The position numbers and the translations under genes were made by a program. Under the pieces are notes generated by a model. The model was not told where the DNA came from. It did no database searches and saw only the letters and a program-made list of their open reading frames with translations. Of a stretch of DNA of 64,000 nucleotides, positions 18,696 to 27,044 are shown piece after piece. The stretch lies in NCBI GenBank assembly GCA_030699825.1, contig JAUYKV010000062.1, positions 1 to 64,000 on the forward strand, given 5' to 3'. The stretch is from Pseudomonas sp. (lineage in GTDB: Bacteria; Pseudomonadota; Gammaproteobacteria; Pseudomonadales; Pseudomonadaceae). Within the stretch, counting starts at the first letter, position 1, and each line of letters starts with the position of its first letter.

Positions 18696-18711
18696 TCATC
18701 AATATTGATGA
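18696..18711 (+). promoter_or_regulatory. Perfect palindrome, probable VapBC operator
   Basis: TCATCAATATTGATGA is a perfect 16-bp palindrome that overlaps the vapB ribosome-binding region. VapB antitoxins and VapBC complexes repress their own operons through such sites. Confidence 0.6.
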
Positions 18712-18722
18712 GGAGTTGCCCC

Positions 18723-18923
18723 ATGCGTACCACCGTCACCATTGATGACGCCCTCTACCAACAGGCGCTTGAAATGGCCGATCCTGGCATGGATAAAGCG
18801 GATATTTTTCGCGAAGCCATCAAAACCTTTGTCCGAGTGCAAGCAGGAAAGCGCCTTGCAGCCCTTGGGGGCACGATGCCTGAGATTCAGGATGTACCAC
18901 GTCGTCGTGGCGAGTCGGTTTAG
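18723..18923 (+). CDS. vapB: VapB-type antitoxin
   Basis: 66 residues starting [15 protein letters not shown], the ribbon-helix-helix pattern of type II antitoxins, followed by a VapC-binding tail ending [10 protein letters not shown] chose the ATG at 18723, 6 bases after GAGGAG, over an upstream in-frame ATG. It neutralises VapC and, with it, represses the operon at the adjacent palindrome. The stop is 2 bases before the vapC start. Confidence 0.9.
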   Translation: MRTTVTIDDALYQQALEMADPGMDKADIFREAIKTFVRVQAGKRLAALGGTMPEIQDVPRRRGESV

Positions 18924-18925
18924 CG

Positions 18926-19306
18926 ATGGGCGTGCTTATCGACACGTCGGTATGGATAGACCACTTCCGCAACGGCAATGAAGGGCTGGTTAACCTGATT
19001 GGACTTGACCTTGCGATGACTCATCCAATGGTCATTGTTGAAATTGCCTGCGGCACACCTCCAGCGCCAAGAGCCCGGACATTGCACAACATTTCTCTTT
19101 TGCAGCAATGCAAGCAGGCGAGTTTGAGCGAGGTGATGGAGTTCATCGAACGCGAAAAACTGTATGGCCTTGGATGTGGGCTTGTGGACATAGCCCTTCT
19201 TGCTTCCACTCTCATGACATCGGGCACGGAACTATGGACGTTTGATAAGCGTCTTGCTGAATTGGCCGCAAGGTTCGGCGTGGCGCACAATCCGGCCCTG
19301 CACTAG
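18926..19306 (+). CDS. vapC: VapC-type PIN-domain ribonuclease toxin
   Basis: 126 residues, normal for VapC. The acidic PIN residues are all visible: Asp6 (LIDTSVWIDH), Glu39 (IVEIACG), Asp88 (GLGCGLVDIALL) and Asp107 (WTFDKRL). It presumably cleaves tRNA or rRNA when released from VapB. No sign of inactivation. Two bases separate it from vapB. Confidence 0.93.
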   Translation: MGVLIDTSVWIDHFRNGNEGLVNLIGLDLAMTHPMVIVEIACGTPPAPRARTLHNISLLQQCKQASLSEVMEFIEREKLYGLGCGLVDIALLASTLMTSGTELWTFDKRLAELAARFGVAHNPALH

Positions 19307-19354
19307 GCGCCTGTCCGAGAATGGCAATTGACTCCAAATCGTAGGTTGGACCGG

Positions 19355-19566
19355 GCCGGAGGTGCTGGACGAACCCGACCCGCGCCTGAAGCCGGCGCAG
19401 ACGGCGATCGATCGAGATCGATTACGGCATGCAGGACGGGCAACTGCTGGTGCCCAGCCGCGGCGCGCTGGTGCAGTACGTGCTGCAGCGTTACCAGATA
19501 GACCCGCACAAGGTGCAATCCAAAGCCAGCGCCCAGCAGATCGTGGTGGCCAACCTGGAGGAGCTG
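19355..19566 (+). pseudogene. Decayed duplicate of the WYL regulator C-terminus
   Basis: This stretch matches 16111-16380 of the intact WYL gene at nearly every base, but lacks 60 bases (16129-16188, bounded by short CGAA repeats) and has one extra G in the GGCGATCGATCGAGATCGA segment that shifts the frame. It has no 5' end or helix-turn-helix. The similarity starts and stops sharply (CCGGAGG... to ...GAGCTG). Together with the intact gene it brackets the fic-vapBC segment. Confidence 0.85.
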
Positions 19567-19647
19567 AAGCGTTATTGGCGTAACTCCTTTTATATCAAAA
19601 GGTTAAACGGGACTCGCCTCTGTTTATGAACAATTCGGGTCAGGCCC

Positions 19648-19926
19648 ATGAGCCAACGTTTCGAAAGCGTCTGGGACGCCATTGAGGACACCCCAGCTCA
19701 AGCCGAAAACATGAAGGTGCGTTCCGCTTTGATGATCGCACTGAAAGAACGCATCGAGGCTGAAGGCTTGTCGCAAGCGAACGCCGCCAAGCTGTTCGGC
19801 GTCACTCAGCCGCGCATTTCCGATCTGCTTCGCGGCAAGGTCACGCTATTCAGCATCGACACACTGATCAACATGCTGGCCACCGCCGGGCTGCATGTAG
19901 AGCTGCATATCGCTCAAGCGGCCTGA
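19648..19926 (+). CDS. HigA-like XRE-family antitoxin without a visible toxin
   Basis: 92 residues with a helix-turn-helix (SQANAAKLFGVTQPRISDLLRG, about 41-62). Its length and layout match the short HigA/COG5606 antitoxins that usually follow a RelE/HigB-like toxin gene. Here the preceding 80 bases hold only the end of the WYL remnant and no toxin frame, so the toxin was probably lost in the same rearrangement. It may now act alone as a small regulator. Confidence 0.85.
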   Translation: MSQRFESVWDAIEDTPAQAENMKVRSALMIALKERIEAEGLSQANAAKLFGVTQPRISDLLRGKVTLFSIDTLINMLATAGLHVELHIAQAA

Positions 19927-20127
19927 GAGTCAGTTTGATCGCCTGATCGAACCCCCCAACCCATGATCCAGCGCGTCAGCCACCATGCTGCCAAACACCG
20001 TCCACAGCGCGCGCCCCAACCACCGACAGGCGCATGGGTATCGCTATGCTCAACCATCCACAAAGCTACGACCGGACCAATTTACCCACCACTCTCCTGC
20101 CCTCCAGTTATGCCCTCAAGGGCAAAA

Positions 20128-20658
20128 CTACTCCTTCTTGTCCTCATTACCGTTACCGTTGGGCCTGGGGTCTAGCAGCAGGGGCATGACATGCAGTATC
20201 AGGAGAGCCAGCAGGGTACCGAGCACAGCGGTCGCTTCATGGCCCAGCCCCACGGCCACGCCTATGGCAGCAGTAGCCCATAATCCGGCGGCAGTAGTCA
20301 GGCCTTGCACATCGGACATGTGCTGGCCTTTGAGGATGGTGCCCGCGCAGAGAAAGCCGATACCGGCGACTACACCCTGAATCACTCGGCTCATGGCATC
20401 GTGACCCGCGCCTTCCAGCTCCAATAACATGACAAAGACACTGGCACCCAGGCACACCAGCATGTGCGTACGTACGCCAGCGGCCTTGCCCATTACCTCA
20501 CGCTCATAGCCAAGCAACCCGCCCATCAATACGGCCAGGGCAAGACGCAGGGTGGCTCGAGTCAGGTGCTCCACTTGGCCGAGGTCGGAAAATTCGGACT
20601 GCAGGGTGATTAGAATACGTTCGGTGACGTCCATCTGCTTCTCTTGCGTCGTGCCCAT
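20128..20658 (-). CDS. MgtC/SapB family inner-membrane protein
   Basis: 176 residues with several hydrophobic helices and the family signature RLALAVLMGGLLGYERE, then AAGVRTHMLVCLGAS and RVIQGVVAGIGFLCAGTI. MgtC-like proteins affect magnesium limitation survival and ATP homeostasis; the exact role here is unknown. An internal ATG (20634, MDVTERI) after AGAGAAG is an equally good start. The short hydrophilic tail ends NGNGNEDKKE. It stands alone, with no magnesium transporter nearby. Confidence 0.9.
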   Translation of the reverse strand: MGTTQEKQMDVTERILITLQSEFSDLGQVEHLTRATLRLALAVLMGGLLGYEREVMGKAAGVRTHMLVCLGASVFVMLLELEGAGHDAMSRVIQGVVAGIGFLCAGTILKGQHMSDVQGLTTAAGLWATAAIGVAVGLGHEATAVLGTLLALLILHVMPLLLDPRPNGNGNEDKKE

Positions 20659-20784
20659 TAATCTCTGAGTCTGCAGTGGCGCAATAGGTTCGACTTATCC
20701 CCCGCGGCCATTGGGTTATAAAACACTGTCATAGAAAATCATCATGCTAGCGAACCCTGCCGGCATAAACGTATAGTCATCGCC

Positions 20785-22146
20785 ATGACACAAAACCCCC
20801 TCCTGCCCCACGACAAACTGCTGGATCTGCTGCTGGACGTTGTCTGCGTAGTGGATAAAGAGGGTCGCTTTCTATCGGTCAGCGCGGCCAGCGAGCGCGT
20901 GTTCGGTTTCCGACCCGAAGAGATGGTGGGCCGGACCACTTTTGAGATGATGCACCCGGACGATCGCGCCGCCAGCCGGACGCTGGTAGAGCGCATTAAT
21001 CTGGGCCAACCCTCCCATGATCATGAGAACCGTTACTTTCATAAAGACGGTCATATCGTGCACATCATGTGGTCTGCCCAATGGCTTGAGGCCGAGCAGG
21101 TGCGGGTGGGTGTGGCGCGGGATATCACTCGGCGCAAACGTGCCGAGGCGATGCAAGCCGCGCTGTATGCGATATCGGAAGCGGCCCACTCGGTTGGCGA
21201 TCTGCAGACGCTATATCAGCGGGTGCATGAGGTGATCAGTCAGGTGCTGCCCGCCGAGAATTTTTCTGTGGCGTTATACGACGCCGCGAATGACCAGCTC
21301 AGTTTCCCCTATTACGTCGATCAATTCGACGCCCCGCCGTCACCCATGACGCTGGGCGAAGGCAGCTTGAGTGCCGAGGTTATTCGCCACGGTGAAGCCC
21401 TGTTGTCAACGGCCGGGCAGAGGCTTGCAAAGACCGGCACGGTGACAGCTGAGCATCCCCTGGACTGGCTTGGTGTGCCGCTGATATCGGGCGCGAATAC
21501 CATCGGTGCGCTGGTGCTCCAGAGCTATTCCGGGACTCTGCGTTACAACGAACAAGACAAGGAGCTGCTGCAATTTGTCTCGAGCCAGCTGGCGGCTGCG
21601 ATAGAGCGCAAACGCACGCACTCTCGCCTGGAGTTTCTTGCGCAATACGACCAACTGACTGAACTGCCAAACCGTGCGCTGTTCCTGGACCGCTTGCGCA
21701 GTTCTCTGCAAAGGGCGCAGAGAGACTCCTTGCGGCTGGCGGTACTTTATCTCGACATGGACAACTTCAAGCAGATCAACGATACCTTTGGCCACACCAC
21801 AGGCGACCACCTGCTGCGGGAAGTCGCTCACCGCCTCAGGCAGTGCGTACGCGAGTCCGATACGGTTGGCCGTTTGGGCGGTGACGAATTCGCCATTGTT
21901 TTGGACAGCATCGGCAGGCAGGAAGATGCCACCCTGGTGGCCGAGAAGATCCTTGCCAGCCTGAGCGCGCCCTACCTCCTGGAAGGAAAAACCTTGATCA
22001 GTGCTCCAAGCCTGGGCATCGCGGTATACCCCGAGCACGGCCAGAGTGATCTGCATCTGATTCGCCACGCGGATGAAGCCATGTACGTGGCCAAACGCAG
22101 TGGGGGCAAGCGCTATGTTGTTGTCGAGAAGCCCGTGACGTCATAG
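20785..22146 (+). CDS. Diguanylate cyclase with PAS and GAF domains
   Basis: 453 residues, soluble. PAS domain about 10-120 (VVCVVDKEGRFLSVSAASERVFGF...), GAF about 135-275, GGDEF domain about 290-450. The active-site motif is GGDEF (365-369), and an inhibitory c-di-GMP site RESD lies five residues before it (356-359), so the enzyme should make c-di-GMP with product inhibition. No EAL domain. Likely a sensor that feeds biofilm or motility control, relevant to the LapA-like adhesin in this window. It is monocistronic. Confidence 0.95.
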   Translation: MTQNPLLPHDKLLDLLLDVVCVVDKEGRFLSVSAASERVFGFRPEEMVGRTTFEMMHPDDRAASRTLVERINLGQPSHDHENRYFHKDGHIVHIMWSAQWLEAEQVRVGVARDITRRKRAEAMQAALYAISEAAHSVGDLQTLYQRVHEVISQVLPAENFSVALYDAANDQLSFPYYVDQFDAPPSPMTLGEGSLSAEVIRHGEALLSTAGQRLAKTGTVTAEHPLDWLGVPLISGANTIGALVLQSYSGTLRYNEQDKELLQFVSSQLAAAIERKRTHSRLEFLAQYDQLTELPNRALFLDRLRSSLQRAQRDSLRLAVLYLDMDNFKQINDTFGHTTGDHLLREVAHRLRQCVRESDTVGRLGGDEFAIVLDSIGRQEDATLVAEKILASLSAPYLLEGKTLISAPSLGIAVYPEHGQSDLHLIRHADEAMYVAKRSGGKRYVVVEKPVTS

Positions 22147-22535
22147 CGGGCAGCCCACGATTACCGTTGATTTACGCCTTGGATTTTTTATCGACGTGGT
22201 AGCCGCCGCATCTTCACTGCCATGAAGTAAATCTTTTGCCCTTACGACCAGCCACTTGATTCGCTGCGCTCACCCTTCGGGCCAGCCTGCGGCTGTTTCT
22301 GCGCTCCGGCGCTGTTGCGAGAGTCGTCACGCTGCGCACCCAGGCACTGTTTGTCTAGCCGCACAGCTGCGCGTTGAAACATTAATTCCGGGTATTACTG
22401 AGACAAACAATCCTGCAGTAGTTATGTTCTATCCAGGGTCTGTGATAGGTCAGGCTCGGTTTCGCGTGGCATTGCTCCGACGCATGTCACCCGCAACACT
22501 CCAATGACAATTTCATAATAATGGAGAAACTCAAC
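22147..22535. other. Gene-free stretch upstream of the AtoE-like gene
   Basis: No frame with coding character, no clear terminator and no strong repeat. The last 100 bases are more AT-rich and probably hold the promoter of the following transporter gene. Confidence 0.5.
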
Positions 22536-23843
22536 ATGCTTGACCGTGCAGCCAAACCCTTAGTGAAGCTGGTAGACCGATATCTGCCTGATCCTTTTAT
22601 ATTCGTGCTGATACTCACTCTGGTGGCTTTTGCTGCCGCGATTATTGTTGAAGGCCATGGGCCGATGGCGGTTATCGATATGTGGGGCCAGGGATTCTGG
22701 AGCCTGTTGAGTTTCTCGATGCAGATGCTCCTGGTGCTGGTGACCGGCTTTATGCTGGCCAGCACACCGCTGGTTCGGAACATCCTCAACCGCCTGGCGT
22801 CCCTCGCGAAAACCCCGGGACAGGCAATTGTTCTGGTCACCTTTGTGGCGTTGATCGCCAGCTGGATCAACTGGGGTTTTGGCCTGGTGGTGGGTGCGTT
22901 GTTTGCCAAGGCCCTGGCTCGCCAGATCCGCGTGCATTACCCGCTGCTGATTGCCAGCGCCTACTCCGGCTTCATCGTCTGGCACGGCGGCCTGGCCGGG
23001 TCGATTCCGCTGGTCATCGCCACCGATGGGCACTTCAGCGAAAGCGTGATTGGGGTCATTGGCACCGGCGAAACCATTTTCGCTTTCTTTAACCTGGCCA
23101 TCGTGCTCGCGCTGTTTATTGTGGTGCCGACAGTCAATCGCCTGATGCTGCCCAGCGCAGAAGACAGTGTCTATGTCGACCCGAAGGTACTGGATGATCA
23201 ATCCGATACCCAGTTCACTATTACCCGTCCTGCGGAGCACCTGGAAAATAGCCGGACTCTTGCCTGGCTTGTGGGCTTCAGCGGCCTTGCCTTTATCTTT
23301 CAGTATTTTCTCAACGACGGTGGCCTGAACCTGAACATCGTCAACTTCATGTTCCTGTTTCTGGCGATCATTTTGCACCAGACCCCGCGTCGCTTGCTGG
23401 ACAGCCTGAACGAAGCGGTGAAAGGCGGCTCCGGCATCGTTATCCAGTTTCCGTTTTATGCCGGGATCATGGGGGTAATGACCGCCTCGGGACTGGCAGC
23501 CAGTATTTCTGCTGGATTTGTCTCCATCGCTACGGCCGAAAGCTTGCCGTTCTGGAGTTTCATCAGCGCCGGGCTGGTGAATATCTTCGTGCCCTCCGGC
23601 GGCGGCCAGTGGGCTGTACAGGCACCGGTCATGTTGCCTGCGGCTCAGGAACTGGGGGCGAGCATACCCCGTGTTGCGATGGCCGTTGCCTGGGGTGATG
23701 CCTGGACCAATCTGCTGCAACCCTTCTGGGCGTTGCCCGTACTGGCTATCGCCGGGTTGAAGGCAAAAGACATCATGGGCTACTGCCTGATGCTGCTGGT
23801 GATTACCGGAATCATCATTAGCATCGGTTTGACCTGGCTCTGA
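22536..23843 (+). CDS. atoE: Short-chain fatty acid transporter (AtoE family)
   Basis: 435 residues with about 11-12 hydrophobic segments; the family-typical start LPDPFIFVLILTLVAFAAA, the ASWINWGFGLVVGALFAK segment and VPSGGGQWAVQAPVM near the C-terminus identify the AtoE/short-chain fatty acid permease group. It probably imports acetoacetate, butyrate or similar acids into the cell. I chose ATG 22536 (MLDRAAK) because TGGAGAAA lies 9 bases before it; an ATG at 22521 is inside that site. No ato catabolic genes are adjacent. Confidence 0.92.
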   Translation: MLDRAAKPLVKLVDRYLPDPFIFVLILTLVAFAAAIIVEGHGPMAVIDMWGQGFWSLLSFSMQMLLVLVTGFMLASTPLVRNILNRLASLAKTPGQAIVLVTFVALIASWINWGFGLVVGALFAKALARQIRVHYPLLIASAYSGFIVWHGGLAGSIPLVIATDGHFSESVIGVIGTGETIFAFFNLAIVLALFIVVPTVNRLMLPSAEDSVYVDPKVLDDQSDTQFTITRPAEHLENSRTLAWLVGFSGLAFIFQYFLNDGGLNLNIVNFMFLFLAIILHQTPRRLLDSLNEAVKGGSGIVIQFPFYAGIMGVMTASGLAASISAGFVSIATAESLPFWSFISAGLVNIFVPSGGGQWAVQAPVMLPAAQELGASIPRVAMAVAWGDAWTNLLQPFWALPVLAIAGLKAKDIMGYCLMLLVITGIIISIGLTWL

Positions 23844-24019
23844 CGCCGCGATGACTCTGCGCAGGGGCCACTCCACGCTACCCTGCACAGAGTTTGATCG
23901 TTGCCACGTCGGGGCGTCGAAGCGTCGAAGCGTATGGAAACGATCAAACCAGGCGGGCGTTACAATGGCGCCAACGCCGATTCCCCCAATCGGGCACGCC
24001 CTTCGGAGCCAGACTCACG

Positions 24020-24706
24020 ATGTTCACCCTTGTACACCTGGACAACCCACCACCCGAGTCGCTGAAAGGCCAGATCCTGCAAATGGTGGTGGCCTACCTC
24101 AGCGATATCAGCCCGGTGTCGCTGACGCCGAGCAATCCCCTCTACCAGCTGTACCAGTACGTGATTGGCTACGAGGTGCACCTGTATCTACAGGCCATGG
24201 ACAGTGCCCTGGATACCAGCGCGCAGTTGATCCTGGCCCTCGACGATCTGGATCCCGCTCAGGTGCTGGGCTTTGCCCTTTACCTGCCAGCCAAGGATGA
24301 CCCCGAGGCCTGCACCCTGGCCTATATGGCCGTACAAGCCAGTCATCGCCGGCGCGGTATTGCCCGGGCCATGCTGCAACGAATAATCACTCGCCAGCCC
24401 CATGCCGAACTGGCTTGTGTAGCAGGCAAAGTGCCGTATTTCGAGGCCATGGGTTTTCAGGTACTGGCTGCGCGGGGGCCACAAGTGCTGATGAGCACCC
24501 GGGACCATGGCTCGGACGGCCTGCTGGCGGTGCAAGACCTGGCGCCGATCTTCCAATCCCAGGAAGTCCGGCAGATCCACGCCTACCTGGTCAAGCAGCA
24601 CGGCAAAAAGGCCATGAGCGAGGCGGAAAAACAGCGCGACCGCCAGCTCGACCAAATGGCCTATCAAGCTCAAGCGCTGGTCCGCGAGCGTCTTGTCCTG
24701 CATTGA
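24020..24706 (+). CDS. GNAT-family N-acetyltransferase, substrate unknown
   Basis: 228 residues starting MFTLVHLDNPPPESL; the frame is open further upstream but CGGAG before 24020 favours this start. The acetyl-CoA loop is read in YMAVQASHRRRGIARAMLQRI (around residues 104-124), the GNAT motif A pattern (Q/R)-x-x-G-x-(G/A). After the fold comes an unusual charged helical tail (VRQIHAYLVKQHGKKAMSEAEKQRDRQLD). The target is not evident from neighbours. Confidence 0.85.
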   Translation: MFTLVHLDNPPPESLKGQILQMVVAYLSDISPVSLTPSNPLYQLYQYVIGYEVHLYLQAMDSALDTSAQLILALDDLDPAQVLGFALYLPAKDDPEACTLAYMAVQASHRRRGIARAMLQRIITRQPHAELACVAGKVPYFEAMGFQVLAARGPQVLMSTRDHGSDGLLAVQDLAPIFQSQEVRQIHAYLVKQHGKKAMSEAEKQRDRQLDQMAYQAQALVRERLVLH

Positions 24707-24919
24707 TGTCTATGCATTTCAGTTGGTTGGTCAGCCTCCGAATGTCCAGCAGGGAACGGGACGCAACCAAAAGCCGAACGGGAATGCCAAAGGGCGGAAA
24801 ACGCTTCGCGGTTTTCCGCCCTGCTGCCCCCACAATGCGCAAGGCCGCCGGGCAGGCGCCAGGACGGGCACGCGGTGAGCTCGCTCCGGAGTTGCTCGAC
24901 TGGCGGGCGGCAGGTGTCG

Positions 24920-25579
24920 CTAGACGCCCCGCGCCAGTACGATATCGAGCACCCCGCTGCGTCCCTCACCGTCCGCCTGCAGCGCAATCACGCTGTCCGG
25001 GTGGCCGCTGGCCCAGGGATCCTTGGCGATGTAGGGGTCGCCCTCGAAGTACAGTTGCAGGGTCACCGGCACATGCAGCGACTCCATCACCCGCAAGTGG
25101 ATATGCGCCGGGCGCGTGATCCCGGCGTAGCGTTCCAGCCCCGGCAGATTCGGTGGTACCGGGTAGCGGCCGGGCATCACCGTCTCGATGCGGTAACGGC
25201 CCTGGGGGTCGGTGTAGAGCATCCCGCGCAGGTGGAAATTGCCCTTGTCGGTGAAGTTGCCCGGCGTTTGGGTGTCGTACAGGCCGCTGCTGTTGGCCTG
25301 CCAGACCTCGACCAGGGCGTTGGCAATCGGCGTGCGGCAGTCCGCGCTCAGCACCGTGCCACTCACCACCAGTCGCTCGCCGGGCTCCTCCGGGCCGGCC
25401 AGTTTCGCCAGGAAAGGCGCGCCGAAACGATAGTAGGGCCCGAGGATGTCGCCCTCGGTAGGCCGACAGATCTGCCGCGCCAGGGCCGGCGAGGCCAGCA
25501 GGCCACCGCCGAGGATGACGCCGCCATAGAGAAAGTGACGCCGCGAAAGGCCGGCGCCTGCCATTTGCCGCTTGTCCAT
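24920..25579 (-). CDS. Tat-exported intradiol ring-cleavage dioxygenase-like protein
   Basis: 219 residues. The N-terminus has a twin-arginine signal LSRRHFLYGGVILGGGLLA ending at ALA-RQ. The mature part has the catechol-dioxygenase fold; iron-ligand positions are readable as Tyr in LGPYYR, Tyr in PGRYP and HIH in RPAHIHLRV. The start ATG 25579 follows a perfect GGAGG; the frame extends upstream but without such a site. It would cleave a catechol-like ring in the periplasm, where no classical pathway operates, and no degradation genes are nearby. The substrate is unknown. Confidence 0.88.
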   Translation of the reverse strand: MDKRQMAGAGLSRRHFLYGGVILGGGLLASPALARQICRPTEGDILGPYYRFGAPFLAKLAGPEEPGERLVVSGTVLSADCRTPIANALVEVWQANSSGLYDTQTPGNFTDKGNFHLRGMLYTDPQGRYRIETVMPGRYPVPPNLPGLERYAGITRPAHIHLRVMESLHVPVTLQLYFEGDPYIAKDPWASGHPDSVIALQADGEGRSGVLDIVLARGV

Positions 25580-25796
25580 CTCCGCCTCCTGGCCGGGGCA
25601 TGCCCCGGTCGTAGCCATGACTGCACGTCGGGCGCAGCGGCGCAGGTGAAGAGCCTGGCGTGTATGAATTCAGTCTAGTGGGTCGCACGGATATTTGCGG
25701 CGGACAACGCGCAGCCTGTCCACCACTCTCTGCAACCGCCCACCTGCGCCCGCTCGGCGCGGGCGGCCGGGCACAGCTTGGTCGGTCGCGGCTCGA

Positions 25797-25988
25797 TCAG
25801 GCCTTGTCGACGCCGCGCTTGATCGCGTCCTTGACGTCGCCCTTGAGTTGCTGGCCCTTGCCCTTCACTTGCTGGCCAACACCTTCGCCTTCAAGGCCGG
25901 GATTGTCGGTGGCCTTGCCGATACTTTCTTTCACTTTACCGATGACTTCGTTGGCGTTGCCGGTGATTTTGTCTTTCGTGCTGCTCAT
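25797..25988 (-). CDS. CsbD-family stress protein
   Basis: 63 residues, highly charged and lacking aromatic residues: MSSTKDKITGNANEVIGKVKES is the family hallmark, followed by a Gly/Lys repeat. CsbD-like proteins accumulate under general stress or stationary phase; their molecular action is unknown. GAGGTG precedes the start. Confidence 0.92.
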   Translation of the reverse strand: MSSTKDKITGNANEVIGKVKESIGKATDNPGLEGEGVGQQVKGKGQQLKGDVKDAIKRGVDKA

Positions 25989-26234
25989 GCCACACCTCAG
26001 TTCGCTGGGTTACAAAGAGTGGAACCTTGTACGGCGCAATCGTTCTGTTTTATTTGACGGGTGAATGGCACGACTGTCCCTGAGAGGCTGTGGAAAAACG
26101 CTCGCCTACTGCGGCCGTTCCAAGCGCCCGCCAAGGCGCTCGGGCATGACACAGCAGCCGCTGGCAAGGGAACCTTCGCGGCAGTGCCGGCACTAATCCT
26201 GCAGCCTTTCCTCTATAAGCCGGGATACCCTGCC

Positions 26235-26534
26235 ATGCGCACCATCGTCCGCCTGCTCCTGCTGAGCACCGCTACCCTGTCGTTGTCCGCCTGCTTCAAT
26301 GATGCCCCGTCCATCGATCTGAGCGGTCTGTGCACCTACAACACCGATCCCCAGGCAGAGCGCTGCAAGCCCGGCCAGATGGCCTGGTTCCGTCCGGATC
26401 AGGGAGCGTTGATCAGCGAGGAAATGGCCCTGAGCGTGGCGGCGGCCTATTGCGATTTCAACCATCCGGTGATGCACAACCGCGCCGGCGTGCTCTGCGT
26501 GTTCACCGACCAGCGCCTGAATGTAGCCAAGTAA
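26235..26534 (+). CDS. Small putative lipoprotein
   Basis: 99 residues. MRTIVRLLLLSTATLSLSAC is a signal sequence ending in the lipobox LSAC (Cys20). The mature part has four further cysteines (LCTYN, ERCKPG, AAYCDF, VLCVF), suggesting two disulphides in the periplasm. Start chosen by the signal peptide; the frame runs further upstream without coding character. No family recognised. Confidence 0.75.
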   Translation: MRTIVRLLLLSTATLSLSACFNDAPSIDLSGLCTYNTDPQAERCKPGQMAWFRPDQGALISEEMALSVAAAYCDFNHPVMHNRAGVLCVFTDQRLNVAK

Positions 26535-27044
26535 GCGCCCCACGCCGTGCCGCGCAGCGATAGCCGCCAGCTTTTGTGCCGCGCCGATAATCTCTGATGC
26601 ACTGCCTGCGGCGAGTGGCACCCTACGGACCGCGGCTTGCTCGAGTTGATCGGTCGGGGCAGCGCGATCGCGGTTTTTGTAGGATGAGCGCAGCGCGGTT
26701 GAGCGCAGCGATACCCATCACAGATCACCGGCAGTTCAGTGCGGAGCAGAATCCAGGACGGTCCGGGCGGCGTTCCATTCGAAGGTAGGGCGGCTTCGGA
26801 GCGAAGCGACAACCCGCCAGCTCTTGTGCCATGCCAATAACCCACGGTGCACTGCCTGCGACGAGTCCATATACACTCTGATATGGATCGCGGCGCCAGG
26901 GCACGACATGACGGGCAAGCAACATGCGTGGGGCAGCCAAGCCGGACAATATCTGTCATGTACTTAACGCCCTAGTTACCGGGCATACTGACCGCCATTA
27001 GCCGTTTTCAGCGGCACCTCCCTCACTCTTGTGCACGGAAGCCA
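26535..27044. other. Gene-free stretch with three repeat copies
   Basis: Holds two copies of the about-100-bp GTAGGGCGG/CACCCTACGG repeat (26550-26634, truncated, and 26785-26870) and a partial GATACCCATC repeat (26678-26721). The last 90 bases probably carry the promoter of the next gene. No coding frame supported. Confidence 0.7.
26785..26870 (+). repeat. Dispersed about-100-bp repeat, copy 3
   Basis: Begins GTAGGGCGGCTTCGGAGCGA and runs to GTGCACTGCCTGCGACGAG, matching the family described at 18447; the right end is lost. A further truncated copy lies at 26550-26634. Confidence 0.75.

Larger units (their letters stand above)
17889..18722. other. 834-base gene-free stretch dense in repeats
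   Basis: No convincing gene. It contains an AT-rich segment near 18040-18080, one copy of the GTAGGATG..GATACCCATC repeat family (18030-18265), a palindromic GAGGTTGTGAAAA-type element (18385-18644) with another repeat nested inside it (18447-18553), and the vapB operator. Confidence 0.7.

Noticed and set aside
19566..19629. Possible end of a RelE/HigB toxin before the HigA-like gene
   Set aside because: The short translation does not resemble a RelE C-terminus, and it continues from the WYL remnant.
22560..23888. A 442-codon minus-strand frame opposite the AtoE-like gene
   Set aside because: Low-complexity Gln/Asn/Gly-rich translation typical of antisense to membrane protein genes.
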